Below, in pieces: positions 38,214 to 50,580 of a stretch of DNA of 64,000 bases (position 1 is the stretch's first letter; each line of letters begins with the position of its first letter). The position numbers and the translations under genes are program-made. Below the pieces are notes generated by a model that searched no databases, was not told where the DNA came from, and saw only the letters and a list, made by a program, of their open reading frames with translations. This DNA comes from Trichuris trichiura (lineage: Eukaryota; Nematoda; Enoplea; Trichinellida; Trichuridae). The DNA is taken from positions 868,001-932,000 of the forward strand of contig JBAJFE010000037.1 in the NCBI GenBank assembly GCA_037903355.1. The letters run 5' to 3'.

Positions 38214-41200
38214 CAGTTCTGACTCACGCTTCTTTATAGAGAGTCACCTACTCGCAGCTGGATGCCTACGATGACTCAGTTTGCTCCAAAACTCCAATGA
38301 GAAACAGTTACTCCCTCGTAGACACCGGAAAGAACTTGCAAACCGAAAGAACAAGCTTGCCAATGTAAGTATATCAGTTACGCAATGCTGCAATCATTTA
38401 AACCTTTCTGGTTAGACAGACACACGCTTACTGAATGTTGTAAACGAAGCAGAAGGCTAGACAGTGTTTTCAACAAAAAAACTAGTTCAGGTAGCCTGCA
38501 AGATCCTAAATGAATCAAGCTCTACTACTGCAGAAGACCTATTCATCCTTTGCCAGGCATACAGACAATGGAAAGCAGTTTATTCATAACAAGTTATGCT
38601 ATTTTCAGTTCATCCATCGTCTTCCAAAAATGCTACTATTGTAAAGCAAGTCCGCTGATCTAAGAAAGTTCAAAATATTTTAACCAGAAAGGCCTATCTA
38701 AAAAGAAACCTATCACCTCATAATCTTACCTCATGTTAACTTGTCATTAGCATATATTATCGACCATTTAGTTTTCGAACTATAGCTTAAGAACTGCATA
38801 CTTAAAGGACAAAAGGTTCAGGCGGACGAGTAGAAATGAGAAAGCATATTTCAAAATAAGGGTGTTACGGAGAAGTGAATAACCGTAGAAATCCAAACGA
38901 CACTAGAGAACTTTAGTGTTCAGTAAACAAATGGCGCCGCTCAACGTTAAATGAAATCCTGTCTGCGTCTCCACCAAAATTGCTCCCTTTGAAACCGTAC
39001 GATGCGCTACTCTACTGCTTGCGCCACCGATCAACAAAGGGAAGCCGCCATCGCTGCAATGGACTATCGTTATAGAGCAATCGTAAACGAAGAAATTTAC
39101 AACACCGTCACTTCCACGAATGAACAAAGTGAAAGAATTTACAAGCGCGTAAATTTGCACGCATAACAAATTCATATTTATCGCAGAAAGAAAAGGTATT
39201 GCTATGAAAAGTGCTCGCGCAAGCTTGAACCAAAATTGCATATAAATACAGAAAGACTTGTTCCGCCTTTTAATGCAAAAGAATTTGAATTCCAAGCTGA
39301 ACAAATATGGAAACTGACACCCATTGTAAGCTTAACTTAGCTCAGGAAAGAATCGCAATTTTTACGGTGACTTAACGGCATACTTCCCGCAAACTGTGCG
39401 CTACTTAGCGATGGAATTTTGAGCTTTCTTGAACTCAGGAAAAAATTAAAAAGCTTTCGCGGAAATAAATGACGATCCTCATGCTCAGACTTTGAACAGA
39501 TTGTCAGAAAAAGAGCAAGTATTTAAAAAATGCGAATTTTATAACTGGAAATTACTGAAGTATGCAAAACTGATCAACCACTCGCCGCGAAAGAAAACAA
39601 CTGCTGGCACATACTTGGAAAAGGCTGAAAACCGGCAACTAATCATTGTCAATAAGGCGCCGTAGTCGCTCAGCTGACGGCCAGCCGACAATGCCCTGCA
39701 ACGATAGCTACAAAAACAACAACCGCTGCGCGAATGCACTACTCTATCGATGCTTAGACAAAAAGATGTCATTTCACTTAGGTCCCAGTAGATTGGCGGG
39801 AAGGACGGTAAACAATACCGCGCGGTGAAAAAAAAAACCAAAAGACCAGCTCAGGCCGCGCTGTTGACTAGTCAAAAGAACAAAGCGGTCCGAAATGGAT
39901 CACCGCTTCTTTCTTTTCTTTTTCCATTCCTGCAAAAGCCGTATTTCTATTTTTAGTCAGTACTTCCAGAAATAGAAATGTCGCTGCCGTTCGGAGGAAA
40001 ATAAAAAGAGTGAAAAACCGCTTCGCTAGTTGAGTACGGGAAAAAATGGCCCAAGAATAGCTGCCTATTTATCGCAACAGCGTGTCCTGTCAATGCACCT
40101 CCATTTCGCGTGCGGCAAAACAAACATGTCATAGTCGACATACGCGGGGCTATTTATGCACGGGATGGCTGAACAGTTTCCGTCAGGTTCTAGATGACGG
40201 CGGATGCGAATTTCTTCTAAGACCTCATAGCTAAGGGAAGCAAAGATCATATCGTCCTTGGAGTCGTCTTGGCAAGAAATCGACCTTGACAACAACATAT
40301 GCCAATTCTTCAGTTCTTCCCTCTTGCCCACAGCTGTCAACGCCGGACCACTCCAGCGGGGAACTAACCTTCATTGGCGAATTTAGTTAAACATAAGAGT
40401 TCTTTTTTTTAAAGTTTTACAATCCGTATTCATTCGCTCTCAGGTATAGGAGCAGTTTGTTTATGCAAATTAGATCCGCACCGTTCGACATACATCAGAG
40501 GATAGGAGCAGATTGAAAAGCTCGTTAATTCTACCAGTCTTATTCGGCAATGACGCTTTCCTCAATTTCAGCAATTGGCCAGGGACAATGACGACATAAA
40601 ATGTTTGATTTGTGACATTGAAAATTTTGTGACGTGACATTGTCGATAGCAGCAGCTGTAGTAGTAATTTTGTTGTTGTGACTCAGTCGCGTTGGCAAGG
40701 AACATCATCATCAACTGAAGCATTGTATACAATCAAACCAATAAATGACACTTGGTTTAAGCACATTCGCCGTCGCCAGACGTCATAATATAGAACAGTG
40801 GCAAGACAACACGCAAGGACACCAGTTGGGATGTTTATGCAGCAACTCCAACCAGATTCGGAAGGGTGAAGAGATTAAGAAGCTGTCGCGCGAAAGGTTG
40901 GTAAAATTAACTCGTTTTCCGCGTATACAATACATAGCACGTAGCTGCTATGTCAACACACGGTCGACACGGAATGCTTGTTGTTTGCCTATCATTTGAC
41001 AGTCGGGTGCTGGTCTGGTAGGATCAGTGTAGCGCCCACTTGACCCACTGGGGCTAAACGGAAAATTCCGACCAACATTACTAGACAATTTGCTGCAGCT
41101 ATTCGACTTTTAAGGGTAACGTTGAAGAGAGACAAAAGGCAAAATATGGCCGCGGCCCGACGGCTCCGCCTCAGACCAACGACCGGTCGACATGCCGTGG

Positions 41201-41720
41201 TCATCTGTCAAAGGTTTGACTGACAAGCGTCGATTGCCAGTGCATTGCTGAAATGTGCCAATTAATACATTTTACCTGGAACCTGCTGTCTTTATATAAA
41301 ACGGCCGCCCGTACAACCGGTGTGGCCGACCTGAGGGGGAACTGGTCGTCGCCGTTCAATGTTCGGACGGAAAAGACTGAAGAGGTGACACTGGCATTGA
41401 TCAAGCACTTTGTCGAAGTCGTCTGCTCGCCAAGTTGCCGTGTCTAACCGAGTAGTCTGTAATTTGAATCTCCATCCGACCATCTCATTAGTTCGACTAA
41501 TTCTCTTGCAAAATGACCATTCCTACGTAAAACTTAGCGCGCCTTTGGAAAAAGCATTGTCGCGGATGCAACGGAGATGAGCACTTGCATATTGATTCTT
41601 GATCTTTCCTTTAGATAAACATACGCGACGGACGGCAGCCCGTATTAGTACGTTGCCAGCTCGAATATCCAACTGACATGGACGTTTGACGCCTAACTTC
41701 ATCGACTTGTCTTGTCTAGC

Positions 41721-41728
41721 TGACGTCA
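41721..41728. promoter_or_regulatory. CRE-like site next to a predicted start codon
   Basis: A full TGACGTCA lies 10 bp before the ATG at 41739. It could be in the core promoter or 5' UTR if transcription starts nearby. Its role is inferred only. Confidence 0.3.
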
Positions 41729-41738
41729 ATGCTCGACA

Positions 41739-44222
41739 ATGGGTGAGTTGAAGTTGCAGCCGGATAGCTTAGGCGTCGAGATCGACCACTACAAAGGTGG
41801 CTACAAAATCTGCGAATTTCGAGAAGAAGGCGTCAACGCCAAGGATGAACTTTATCTCTTCAGGTGAGTTTCAAAAAAAAAGAGCAAAATTTTAAACAAC
41901 ATTCGCTCATTTGCCGTTTGCTAAACTAGTCCTCGGAGGCTGCAATGATAGATATGTAAATGTCGCGAAGTTTATTCAGTTTTCCGTTATTGAGACATCG
42001 TCCAGACGAACGCAACTACGCCGCTACAATTCATCGATGGCAAACTTCGTAAAATAGGTTGAACTGATGGGCATCTTGGAGGCTAGTTTACGATTTCTCG
42101 GTTTCCTTTTGGAGAACTTCTTGAACCTATCGAGAACACTTATGCAATCGTACGGACGATCTAGTCGTCGTTGATGAACTGACAAAGTATTGGTCACTTT
42201 TCTATTGGCAACATTCCGTGACGGAATTTATCACGCCAACGCTAGTAGGAATGTTATAGACGACTGGGACAATGCATAAGTCAATGGCAACGATCGGGAT
42301 CAGTACGTTTCTTTCGTAAATACCAACGCATCATCGGAGCTCAAGAACGAAAGACGGAGCAATTATGTTGGCTTCGAAAGTACACTCCTTTTACAGGAAA
42401 TAACAACCTCATATCTGCGGTTGAATAGAGCTAACTTTCTTGTCGAGCTGTTTGTTCAATGCTACTCCACCCGCTCAGTGCTTTCAATATTGACGCTTTG
42501 GAATTTTTGTCAGCAGTAAGTCGTGTAATTATAAGGCAGTGCCCTTAACGGATGAGCACGCAAGCACGCCAATAAAAACTTAGTATTGTTAGTTCAGATT
42601 CCTGACATACCATAACATATTCTTTTTGTGGAAAAATGAAAGGACCTACGCATGGAGAGCGAAAAAGTAGACGAAATTCGTTGCTCTGAAGTATGCAAAT
42701 TTAGTACCCGTCGGAAGAGATGTCCTTAGTTTTCGCTCTATTCGACTTAAGCGATCGCGTAGTCGTATAACCAACTCGAGCGTGCAGTTCATCGATGAGA
42801 GCGCAAGTCGGTCAAAGGAAAGAAAAGAGAGCGGCTATCTTTAGGAAAAACGTTGCGGGAGACGTTTGCCACAAATGGAGGAAGCATTCGGCGGCCAAAA
42901 AACCGGCGCCTCCGGACAGGCGAACGGAAATTGCAAAATGGAATTTTTCAAAATGGAACAAACCGATCGTACCTAATGGAAAACAGTAAAGCAAGGCGGA
43001 AGAACGCGGCAAACAATGGAACTCCATTGGCCCACTGCCATCAGGCGAACGCGGCCATTTTCGGACGGCCTGTTTTGTCTGACGACTCAATCGCTTCGGT
43101 GTTACCGATGAAACGCAGATGATAAGCGATGGCTTCGTCGCTCGCTTTCTCTGAACAGATTTCAAAAAGTATGGCGCAATGTCACCCCTTTCGCTTAGAC
43201 AACTCAATTACCCGATTCGCCAAAAAATGCTAAACTAGACCGCAAATATGAACTAAACAAATTTAAGACTTCAAAAATTGCATACTATTACTCAGGTTAC
43301 TTTGTTCTTGCAGATGCAGTGCTGAAAAGTTTTGCTGCGGACGAGAGTGCTGCCTACATGAGCCAGAAGTTCTGCCTCTTTGGTAAGAACCCGAAGGAAT
43401 AATAAACATTCTACAAGCGTCCTATAGGGCACTTATCCTCCTGCTGCTCCTCTTATTGCTGTTCATATTATGCATTCTTGGTGCCATGGTCTACCTATGC
43501 AAACGACGACGTTCCAAGGACAAGTTGACAACAAGTAAGTTCTGAATGCCCACTAAGTGAAACCTATCTAACTCATAACTCATACGCAAATGGATAATAA
43601 CTTTTCATTGCAACAAAAACCTCCTTCGTCTTCCCCTCAAATAACTTTGCCATTTGGCTTCGTAATGATAGAATGAGTCACAGTGAACTTCTGATTTTGC
43701 ATAAAATGACGAATAGAGTAGTTTCTTTCTTCAGGTAAAGTCACGAATAGAGAAAAGGGTAGCTACGGAAATTTGGAAAGGAATGGTCGCGCCGGCGAAA
43801 CGCAGGCATTAGTCAACCATGCCAAACCAGACCTTTCTTCAGTGATAGACTTTGAGTCGAGTGTTGGCAGAGAGCCAAGTAGCGAACCTTGCTCCTCTGA
43901 TCACACTCAAGTTATGCAGCTGACTTCAAACAGCACAATCAACGATGATACAATGGACTCGAGGCGTCATGGACTTGTTGTTGACAAGGAAGGTAGGCAG
44001 AGCGAACGCTTTGCAACGCCCACGGGATGTCCTATCAAAGAGTCGTTCGAAAGACCGCCAACCCCAATAGCGGTAACCTATCACAATGACTCGGAACTCG
44101 GACAAGAACAACGACCAATGGTCAGGCATTTGAAAGTGGAAGAGAAAAAAGCCCAACTTGTCTATTATACACCGTCCGTTGGTAAGGTAGCTGCGTACAA
44201 CGACGATTTTCAAGAATCATAA
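41739..44222 (+). CDS. Single-pass membrane protein with CCG-CC ectodomain (WBP1/VOPP1-like)
   Basis: Exons 41739-41863, 43314-43382, 43428-43534 and 43735-44222 join in phase to give 262 residues. A short N-terminal region has cysteines ending in EKFCCGRECC, followed by LW and a strongly hydrophobic helix (LILLLLLLLLFILCILGAMV), then the basic stop-transfer KRRRSK. The cytosolic tail of about 160 residues is polar, Ser/Thr-rich and probably disordered. The CCG-x-x-CC-to-helix spacing is like the WBP1/VOPP1 and Shisa-type families, which link endosomal membranes to WW-domain proteins. No PPxY motif is seen; PPTP near the tail end is the closest. No signal peptide follows the chosen ATG, so either it is a type III protein or an upstream exon is missing. 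AATAAA lies at 44369. Confidence 0.72.
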
Positions 44223-47204
44223 ACTATTAAAGAGACACACCGCCGCTATGAAATATCGCGTAATTGCTCTTCTTAAAGTGCTAAACGCTTTTGTACTTCA
44301 ATATTGCCACTTAAGCGAGAAAAATTTGGCGAAAACGTCAGCATGCCTACGGGCAAAACAACCAGTCAAATAAAGAGACAAACGAATTCCTAAAACGCTT
44401 TTCGGTGTCAGTTTTGCCAATGTAAATGTCATCGTTTCTTGGTGGCTCTATTGGTGTATTTTTCTTCAGTCTATACTGTGAGAACAAAACGGAAGCAGCA
44501 AACGACATGGCGCCATAAACGTGCTTATTGCTTTTCTTTCTTTAATCAATAATTGGCCAATCGCGTTGCTTTGAAGCGCTTCAAAAAGTGGTCAAAGGAG
44601 AAATGGCGCGTACGTGGTGCATGAGGAACAAAGCACACAGTCAAGTTGCCCCAAACTATAAGGGAAATAAGATAGACTACCTTAAAGGGCTACACTACTA
44701 CTAATACAAGCAGCGTTTATTTCAGTTTACCATTATATGCTTATCAGTAGCTCACAGCACCAATGTTCGATCGCTGACGATGACCACTTTGGCTGAATAA
44801 GAACACTGAACACTGGATATACGATTATCTCTGCAATCTGCATCATTTGTCATCGTCTCTACAATTTTATAGAAGTGAATTCAACTCTCATTTGTCACGG
44901 ATGCCCTAGAATTCAAGTTGGCACGCGGCAAACATTTGGCCTGCCGGCAAATTTTATACCGCAGAAAGCATATTGCCGCCAGCCCGTACCATAAGTGCTA
45001 AAAACTCAGAGACATGACTGAATGGACGTGTGTTGTTCACTTCCTGAGCCAACCGAAGGGAATCTTGTTGAAACCTGAGTAGTCATGTGAAAAGGAAGGA
45101 AAAATCCTGAACGAAATCATTTGTCTTCCGCGCATGGGACCTTAAAAACTTGCATATTCCTAGGCTGAAAACATTTACACGTCAAATCTTAAGTCGATCT
45201 GACAGAAGTTCTGCGGTTGAAGCTATCTGCCTGCACTTTCTATTCGCCTGCAGATAACTGCTGCATGCGGCATGCTCACGATGGTCGGCATAACTGTGGC
45301 CCAATTTAAACTGCCCAATGAGAAGTTGCCTTGAGGCAACACGTTGCAGCAGCAATCTCTACTTTCTACAACTGACTATATTAATTGCGTGACTTAATTT
45401 CACCTGGCAGTAAGCTAAGGGAGAAGAAGACTTGTCAATCACGCTACGACGCCTCAAGCGTCAAATATCAATAAAATCGTCCGTTCTTCACGCGAGGCCA
45501 CAGGAGCACGAGAAGCGAACTGAACAAAAAAGGAGAGTTGGCTGAATTTGTCAAAACGAGGAAATATAACATTTCTGCATACCGCGAAAGATAAACACGA
45601 GCTAAAAGAACCAGAAGGCAGACCAAAAGAAAAAACAGAACAAATCGACTTGATCTTTTCTTAGCATCTGACTGCATTCATCAACGTAGCGTCGTTATTC
45701 CATAGTTATAGGCATCTTAGTCGGCTATAAAAAGACAGAAAAAACTGCAGGCGCCGCGATATCTATGGTGCCTTATACTGTCAATAATACGTAATTAACG
45801 GAAATCAAGTTCTATTTAAACGGACTTTCAACGCCGCCAATTTTGACAAACTCATGATGATGATGATAATGGCAACTAAGGCAGCGTCTGAACTTCAATG
45901 ACCAGTGAAAACTCTAATCTTTTTCACAGTACTCACTATCTCTTCAACGGAAGCCTACAAATAATCGAGACTATAGACGGAAAGTGGATTGCGTTTTACA
46001 TTTGGAATGGCGGGACAGCAAAACGATCGTGAACACAACAGTAACGAGTGAACTTCAAAAACTATAGAAAAAATGGCTGAAATTTCTTCCCTTATTGACC
46101 AGTTTTTCCCAACTTAAGCAATATTTGAATCGTCTGCAGTGTACGATAGGAATTGGAAGAAAGTTTACTCATACGCAAATTAAAGACGAACGAACTTAGT
46201 TTTCACTCACCTAAAACTTCCGCCGACTCAGGCGTGCGCTGTTCATAGGATGAAGATTCACACGAACTGTCTGTATGTATAAAGTATCGGCATCCTTTAT
46301 GGAAGAGGAGACGAGATATCACTGTCTGACCAGGAAAGCTCATCCGTGAAAGTTTCAGCCGAAAATCGAACGGCAATTAAACTATCTGCTTTTGACCTAA
46401 TATTTATTGCCATGTTCATCCAGTCGGATAAGAAACGGTGGTTAATATTTTCTCGGTTAAAGAAGACTCGCACATTTGCAGGAGGACAACGATGAAGTAA
46501 GCGCCACTGCCTGACATAGTTGCAGTTGGAAATACCATTGCTGGTGAAAGCTAACGGAAACGATGTTCCAGGATGTAGCACTTTATATGATGAACAACCT
46601 GCACACGCAAAAGTGCACCGTTACGCTCACATAAATGAAAAAGGAGCTTAAATGCTTACGTAAGTTGTCAAAATTAGGCTTAAAGTAAACACGCGGTCAC
46701 AATTTATATTGCTTAGACAAAATGGTGGCATTAGAATGCAGCAGAAGTATTAGTATGCTCGTTAGCGCTGCCATAAGCAAAATATCTAAATATTTACGCA
46801 ATAAGCCATGCCTTTGCTGGATTTGTTATGTTTTCAAAATGGAATTGTCGGAAGGTCGCCGCTGGACCAAGACGCGGCACATGGTCCCACAATGAGCATT
46901 CAAACGTGATGGCAGAACGACCTACGCGAGGAACTGCTCTTCGCTTGCGCTGGAACGTCATATTGTTCTAGCAAAAGCCAAATTTCTTTAGAGGCTATGT
47001 GACAGTATAAGAATCCTTTCCAAAATCGTCTTAGCGTTTAATTCGTAAACATCACGACAATAAGGATGGCAACTCCTTCACGAAGATGCGCAAACTTCGA
47101 CCGCAAATGGATAACTACAAACCACAGTGCTCTCAATGTGTTTGTTTAGCTGCCAGCCAACAGTGGCTTTACTGAAACAGTCGGTTAATGCGTCTGAGAG
47201 AAAG
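44223..47204. other. Intergenic region
   Basis: This holds the 3' UTR of the CCG-CC protein (AATAAA at 44369-44374), then no supported gene. A 94-codon minus-strand frame at 46297-46581 has no recognisable motif or splice context. A short ATG-rich simple repeat occurs at about 45853-45870. Confidence 0.45.
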
Positions 47205-47234
47205 ATGACTTTGCTGCGCTTTAAACAACAGCGT

Positions 47235-50200
47235 ATGGTGCATTTCGCCGTTCCACAGGGGGCATTTCAACTCTTATTCTTTATCATCATAAGCTTTTTC
47301 TACTATGTCGACGCGGATAAGGTAAGAAAGCAACAGGCTGTTTTCTGCTAATGCAAAATACGTTTGAGTTTCCCTTATGGCCTGGACTATTTCCACAAAC
47401 GAAAGCAACGTCGCCGGATATCACTATGACATTAGCTGAAAAACTGCTTAATTGCAATTCGTACGAAGAATCAGGTCACTTCCTGAAAGGGGCCAATCCA
47501 GTGGTTACGGCAAGAAATACTCAATCCTTACAATCTTGTTTATCATTATGTTGGGCAATGAGGACTGGATTTGACTGCCGATCGGTTAACTACAATTCCA
47601 GAACGAAACGATGCGATATCCTCGCCTATTTGCCAGCAACTCTTCCGCTAAGTCAGGAGGAAGTAGTACGACAAAGGTACAGCAGTTTTGCCATCCCGAA
47701 GCATTGCTCAGACCGTAAGAATAATAGCTGCGCGGCTGGAAGGTCGATAAAGCAAAGTAACCGTTATTTCAGCCGTACATTCAACACCTGCACCACCAAC
47801 GATTCAACCGTTACCACCAATCAAAAGCTATTCGAACTGCGGTACAAGTTGGTACAGACCGTTTGTCAATCCTCCCCTATTGAACAGGATTATCGGAGGT
47901 ATAGACTCCAGACCCCATTCGCTACCATGGTCAGTTAGCGTGCAAAGCCACAGGCAGCATCAGTGCGGAGGAACACTAATCCAATTTGACCCTAACGTCA
48001 TGATGACTGACCTTGTTCTCACTGCAGCTCACTGCGTCCTCGAAGAGTATGAATATTGAGCAGTAAAACTACAATATCATCATAATCTCTTTCAGGAATG
48101 ACGTTTTGCGACCGTTCCATGAAATGAACGTTCAGATCGGTGCCCACAGGCTTTCCATGTACGAGACGGGACAACAGAATGTACGCGTCAAAAGGATGAT
48201 AGCCCACAAGAGTTACAACTTCTCGAATCCACACAGCGACATTGCTATAATTCAACTGGAATATCCAGTACAATTTTCCAAGACTGTTCAACCCATTTGC
48301 CTACCACCGGAAGGTCAGAAAGCTGAAGTTGGAGAAATATGTCTGGTCTCCGGTTGGGGCTATTTGAAAGGTGAAGAGCTCAACGTTAACGCCATGTCAT
48401 TATTTAGCCTCCTTTAATTATAGCCGATACGCATTTCAACGACCACTTAATGCAAGTGTACGTGCCATTTTTGGACATTAATGAATGCGCCAAAAATGAT
48501 TCTTATGGACAAAGAGTCTACAAAGAGATTATGCTTTGCGCCGGATACATGGACGGGGGTCGTGACGCCTGTCAGGTGAGAACAAATTGTACCCACATTT
48601 TATAGAAACTGTTCTATTCGCGCGCTAATACGTAACTCGCGTGAGGGAAGTGCAGTTGCACAACCTGGCGGCTTTGGAATTGAAGCACACAAAGCGATCT
48701 ACTGGTTCCTGTAAAAGCTATGATATTTTCAAAACAACTTTCCCAGGATAGGGTCAATTGCTTTATCTGCTTCCGTGCAAGAAACTCGATTTAGAGCCAA
48801 AGTGAGCACGCAACGGAACAAACTATATTCGCTTGAAGACTGAAGACCGTCAGGTTCTTTGCGCCGCAAGAACACTGCAACTTTGTAGCATACCCAAAAC
48901 TAAGTGCGCGAGAAAAAATTTACAATGCAAAAAGAGAAAAACATCATGGAAAAATTACATCTTGTGAGCAGCCAGTTAAAGCTGGGGACCAGACTAGACT
49001 GGCTCATCAAAATTACCGTTTAGCATTAATGATCAGAAGGTATTAGCTACCAATCGACAGATGATAGTACCTCTGACACGTTGCCCTTCTTCGAGCAAAT
49101 GTCATACAGCTATGCTTTCGAACCCCACTTGCAAACAATAAGGGAATAAGTTTGCAAATACGTTCAAATTTTACGCTGCAAGTTGAAAGAATCGCTATTT
49201 GTCCCTTAAACACTGCTTATGTGAGCGGCAAATCAGAGAAGTTTAAGCCTTTCATTGAACGAAAGCATCGTTTGTAAGCTTGGAAGCGTTCGCCACGATG
49301 TGGGCCAACTAGAATGTACAGTGCGCTAAGTGAATACAGGTAAAACAAGGAATATCAAAACGTTTGCTAGTTACAACTTCTCGTTGGACCAAAAGAAATC
49401 ATTTTCTTAGCGTTCGCTCGCCGCGCCCGGAACTGTTCAGGGGAAAGCGGGCCCATGTCAGGTCCTGTTGGCCAAACAAGAGTCCCTTTCGTCTTAAGCA
49501 CGGATAGCGCACCGTCAGCGTGATCAGTTAGAACTTAAATTTTCCCGTCAATTCACCTGCATTACAGCTACCATACTGCACACCCCCTGGCGCATTTCAA
49601 CGAGAACTGTAGAATCTTTTGCGAGCCCGCCTTATCACGTAGCCACAACGCACACTGTCACTTATCCATTCTACATATGAAGCATACCCGTTTCATAGTT
49701 AAATTGGTCAAAGATTCTTACACGTAATGAGAACATGCACGTACTATAAATAAAGCTGTTTTTAACATTAGCATTACAGCACGAACTCCAACAAGCAAAC
49801 TCATTTAATGGCCAATACAGCAGCTTCGTTATTTACATTCAATTGGTAAATAGATACTATTAGCTTAGTAAAGATTTCAATGTATTCTGGCGCAACTTGA
49901 GATGGCGGGAAAATTAATAAACTTAAATTGCATCTCATTACTGCGCGCTTAGTTAACGTAGGACTTGCGACAAGCAATGCAAAGGGTGCTGAGTAGGCAT
50001 ACACTTTCCCGCCGCTACGCGCAGAAATGATCTCAAAACGTTTACTTACCCAACATCGTTGAAGTCGAAGGCAATGTTGGTGAACTTTCAGGGCGACTCA
50101 GGCGGACCGCTGGTTTGTAAAGACGGAAATTACTGGGTGCAAAAAGGCGTTGTCAGCTTCGGTGAAGGATGCGGTGACAAGAGGAAGCCAGGAATTTACA

Positions 50201-50277
50201 CAAATGTCGGTGCCTTCCGGTCGTGGGTGGACGAAACTATCGCCGAATTGAGCAAAACGCGGTCATTCGCATCCTAA
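47235..50277 (+). CDS. Secreted PAN-domain trypsin-like serine protease
   Basis: Exons 47235-47321, 47369-47714, 47773-48046, 48096-48370, 48424-48575 and 50092-50277 join in phase to give about 439 residues. A signal peptide ([17 protein letters not shown]) is followed by a PAN/apple-type domain ([32 protein letters not shown]), a Pro-rich linker with a lone Cys (SNCGTSW) and a chymotrypsin-fold catalytic domain. The zymogen cleavage site is NRIIGG. The triad is visible in LTAAHC (His), SDIAIIQL (Asp) and GDSGGPLV (Ser). DACQGDSGG places Asp in the specificity pocket, so cleavage after Arg or Lys is expected. The SNCG cysteine probably tethers the light chain after activation. The last intron is 1.5 kb. 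An alternative start at 47205 adds ten residues. Confidence 0.9.
48576..50091. other. Last intron of the protease gene
   Basis: It begins at a GTGAG donor after the codons for DACQ and ends at TTTCAG before GDSGG. No embedded exon or repeat was recognised, although it is about thirty times longer than the other introns of this gene. Confidence 0.75.
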
Positions 50278-50580
50278 AATCGCCGTCCTCATTCCTTCCG
50301 GATGGACGCACTTTTAATTACCGTATCATAACTGTTTTCAAGTTCTTCCTAACGTAAATTACTTCGTAAACGCGACTTTTGTAAAAATAAACAAGTTTTG
50401 GTTATTTTTAATTCGGGCTGTAGAAAGTAACAATTCAATTGGAAGCGTTCGAACCAGGTCAAATCGACTAGCGAGTGAAAAAAAGGTTGGCGAACAACCG
50501 CCGCCACAATGGACAAGACACATTGCGAGGATAAAAAGAAATGGCGTAAAACTTGTAAAATCATTCTGCATTAAAATATG

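Larger units (their letters stand above)
33559..41738. other. 8-kb gene-poor region
   Basis: No supported gene in this stretch. Open frames are scattered and short on both strands. A CACGTG/TGACGTCA composite at 38202-38213 could be regulatory. The minus-strand frame at 40065-40340 (91 codons, containing SYEVLEEIRIRRHLEPDG) is the least random-looking ORF, but no family or splice partner is evident. Signal-peptide exons for the downstream membrane protein may lie near the right end. Confidence 0.4.

Noticed and set aside
42795..43207. Overlapping ORFs on both strands in the first intron of the CCG-CC protein gene
   Set aside because: Lys/Arg- and Trp-rich sequence produced by locally higher GC; lies between two well-supported exons.
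50359..50571. Two minus-strand ORFs between the protease and the LIM-homeobox gene
   Set aside because: Short, overlapping in different frames and located in the probable shared 3' UTR region.
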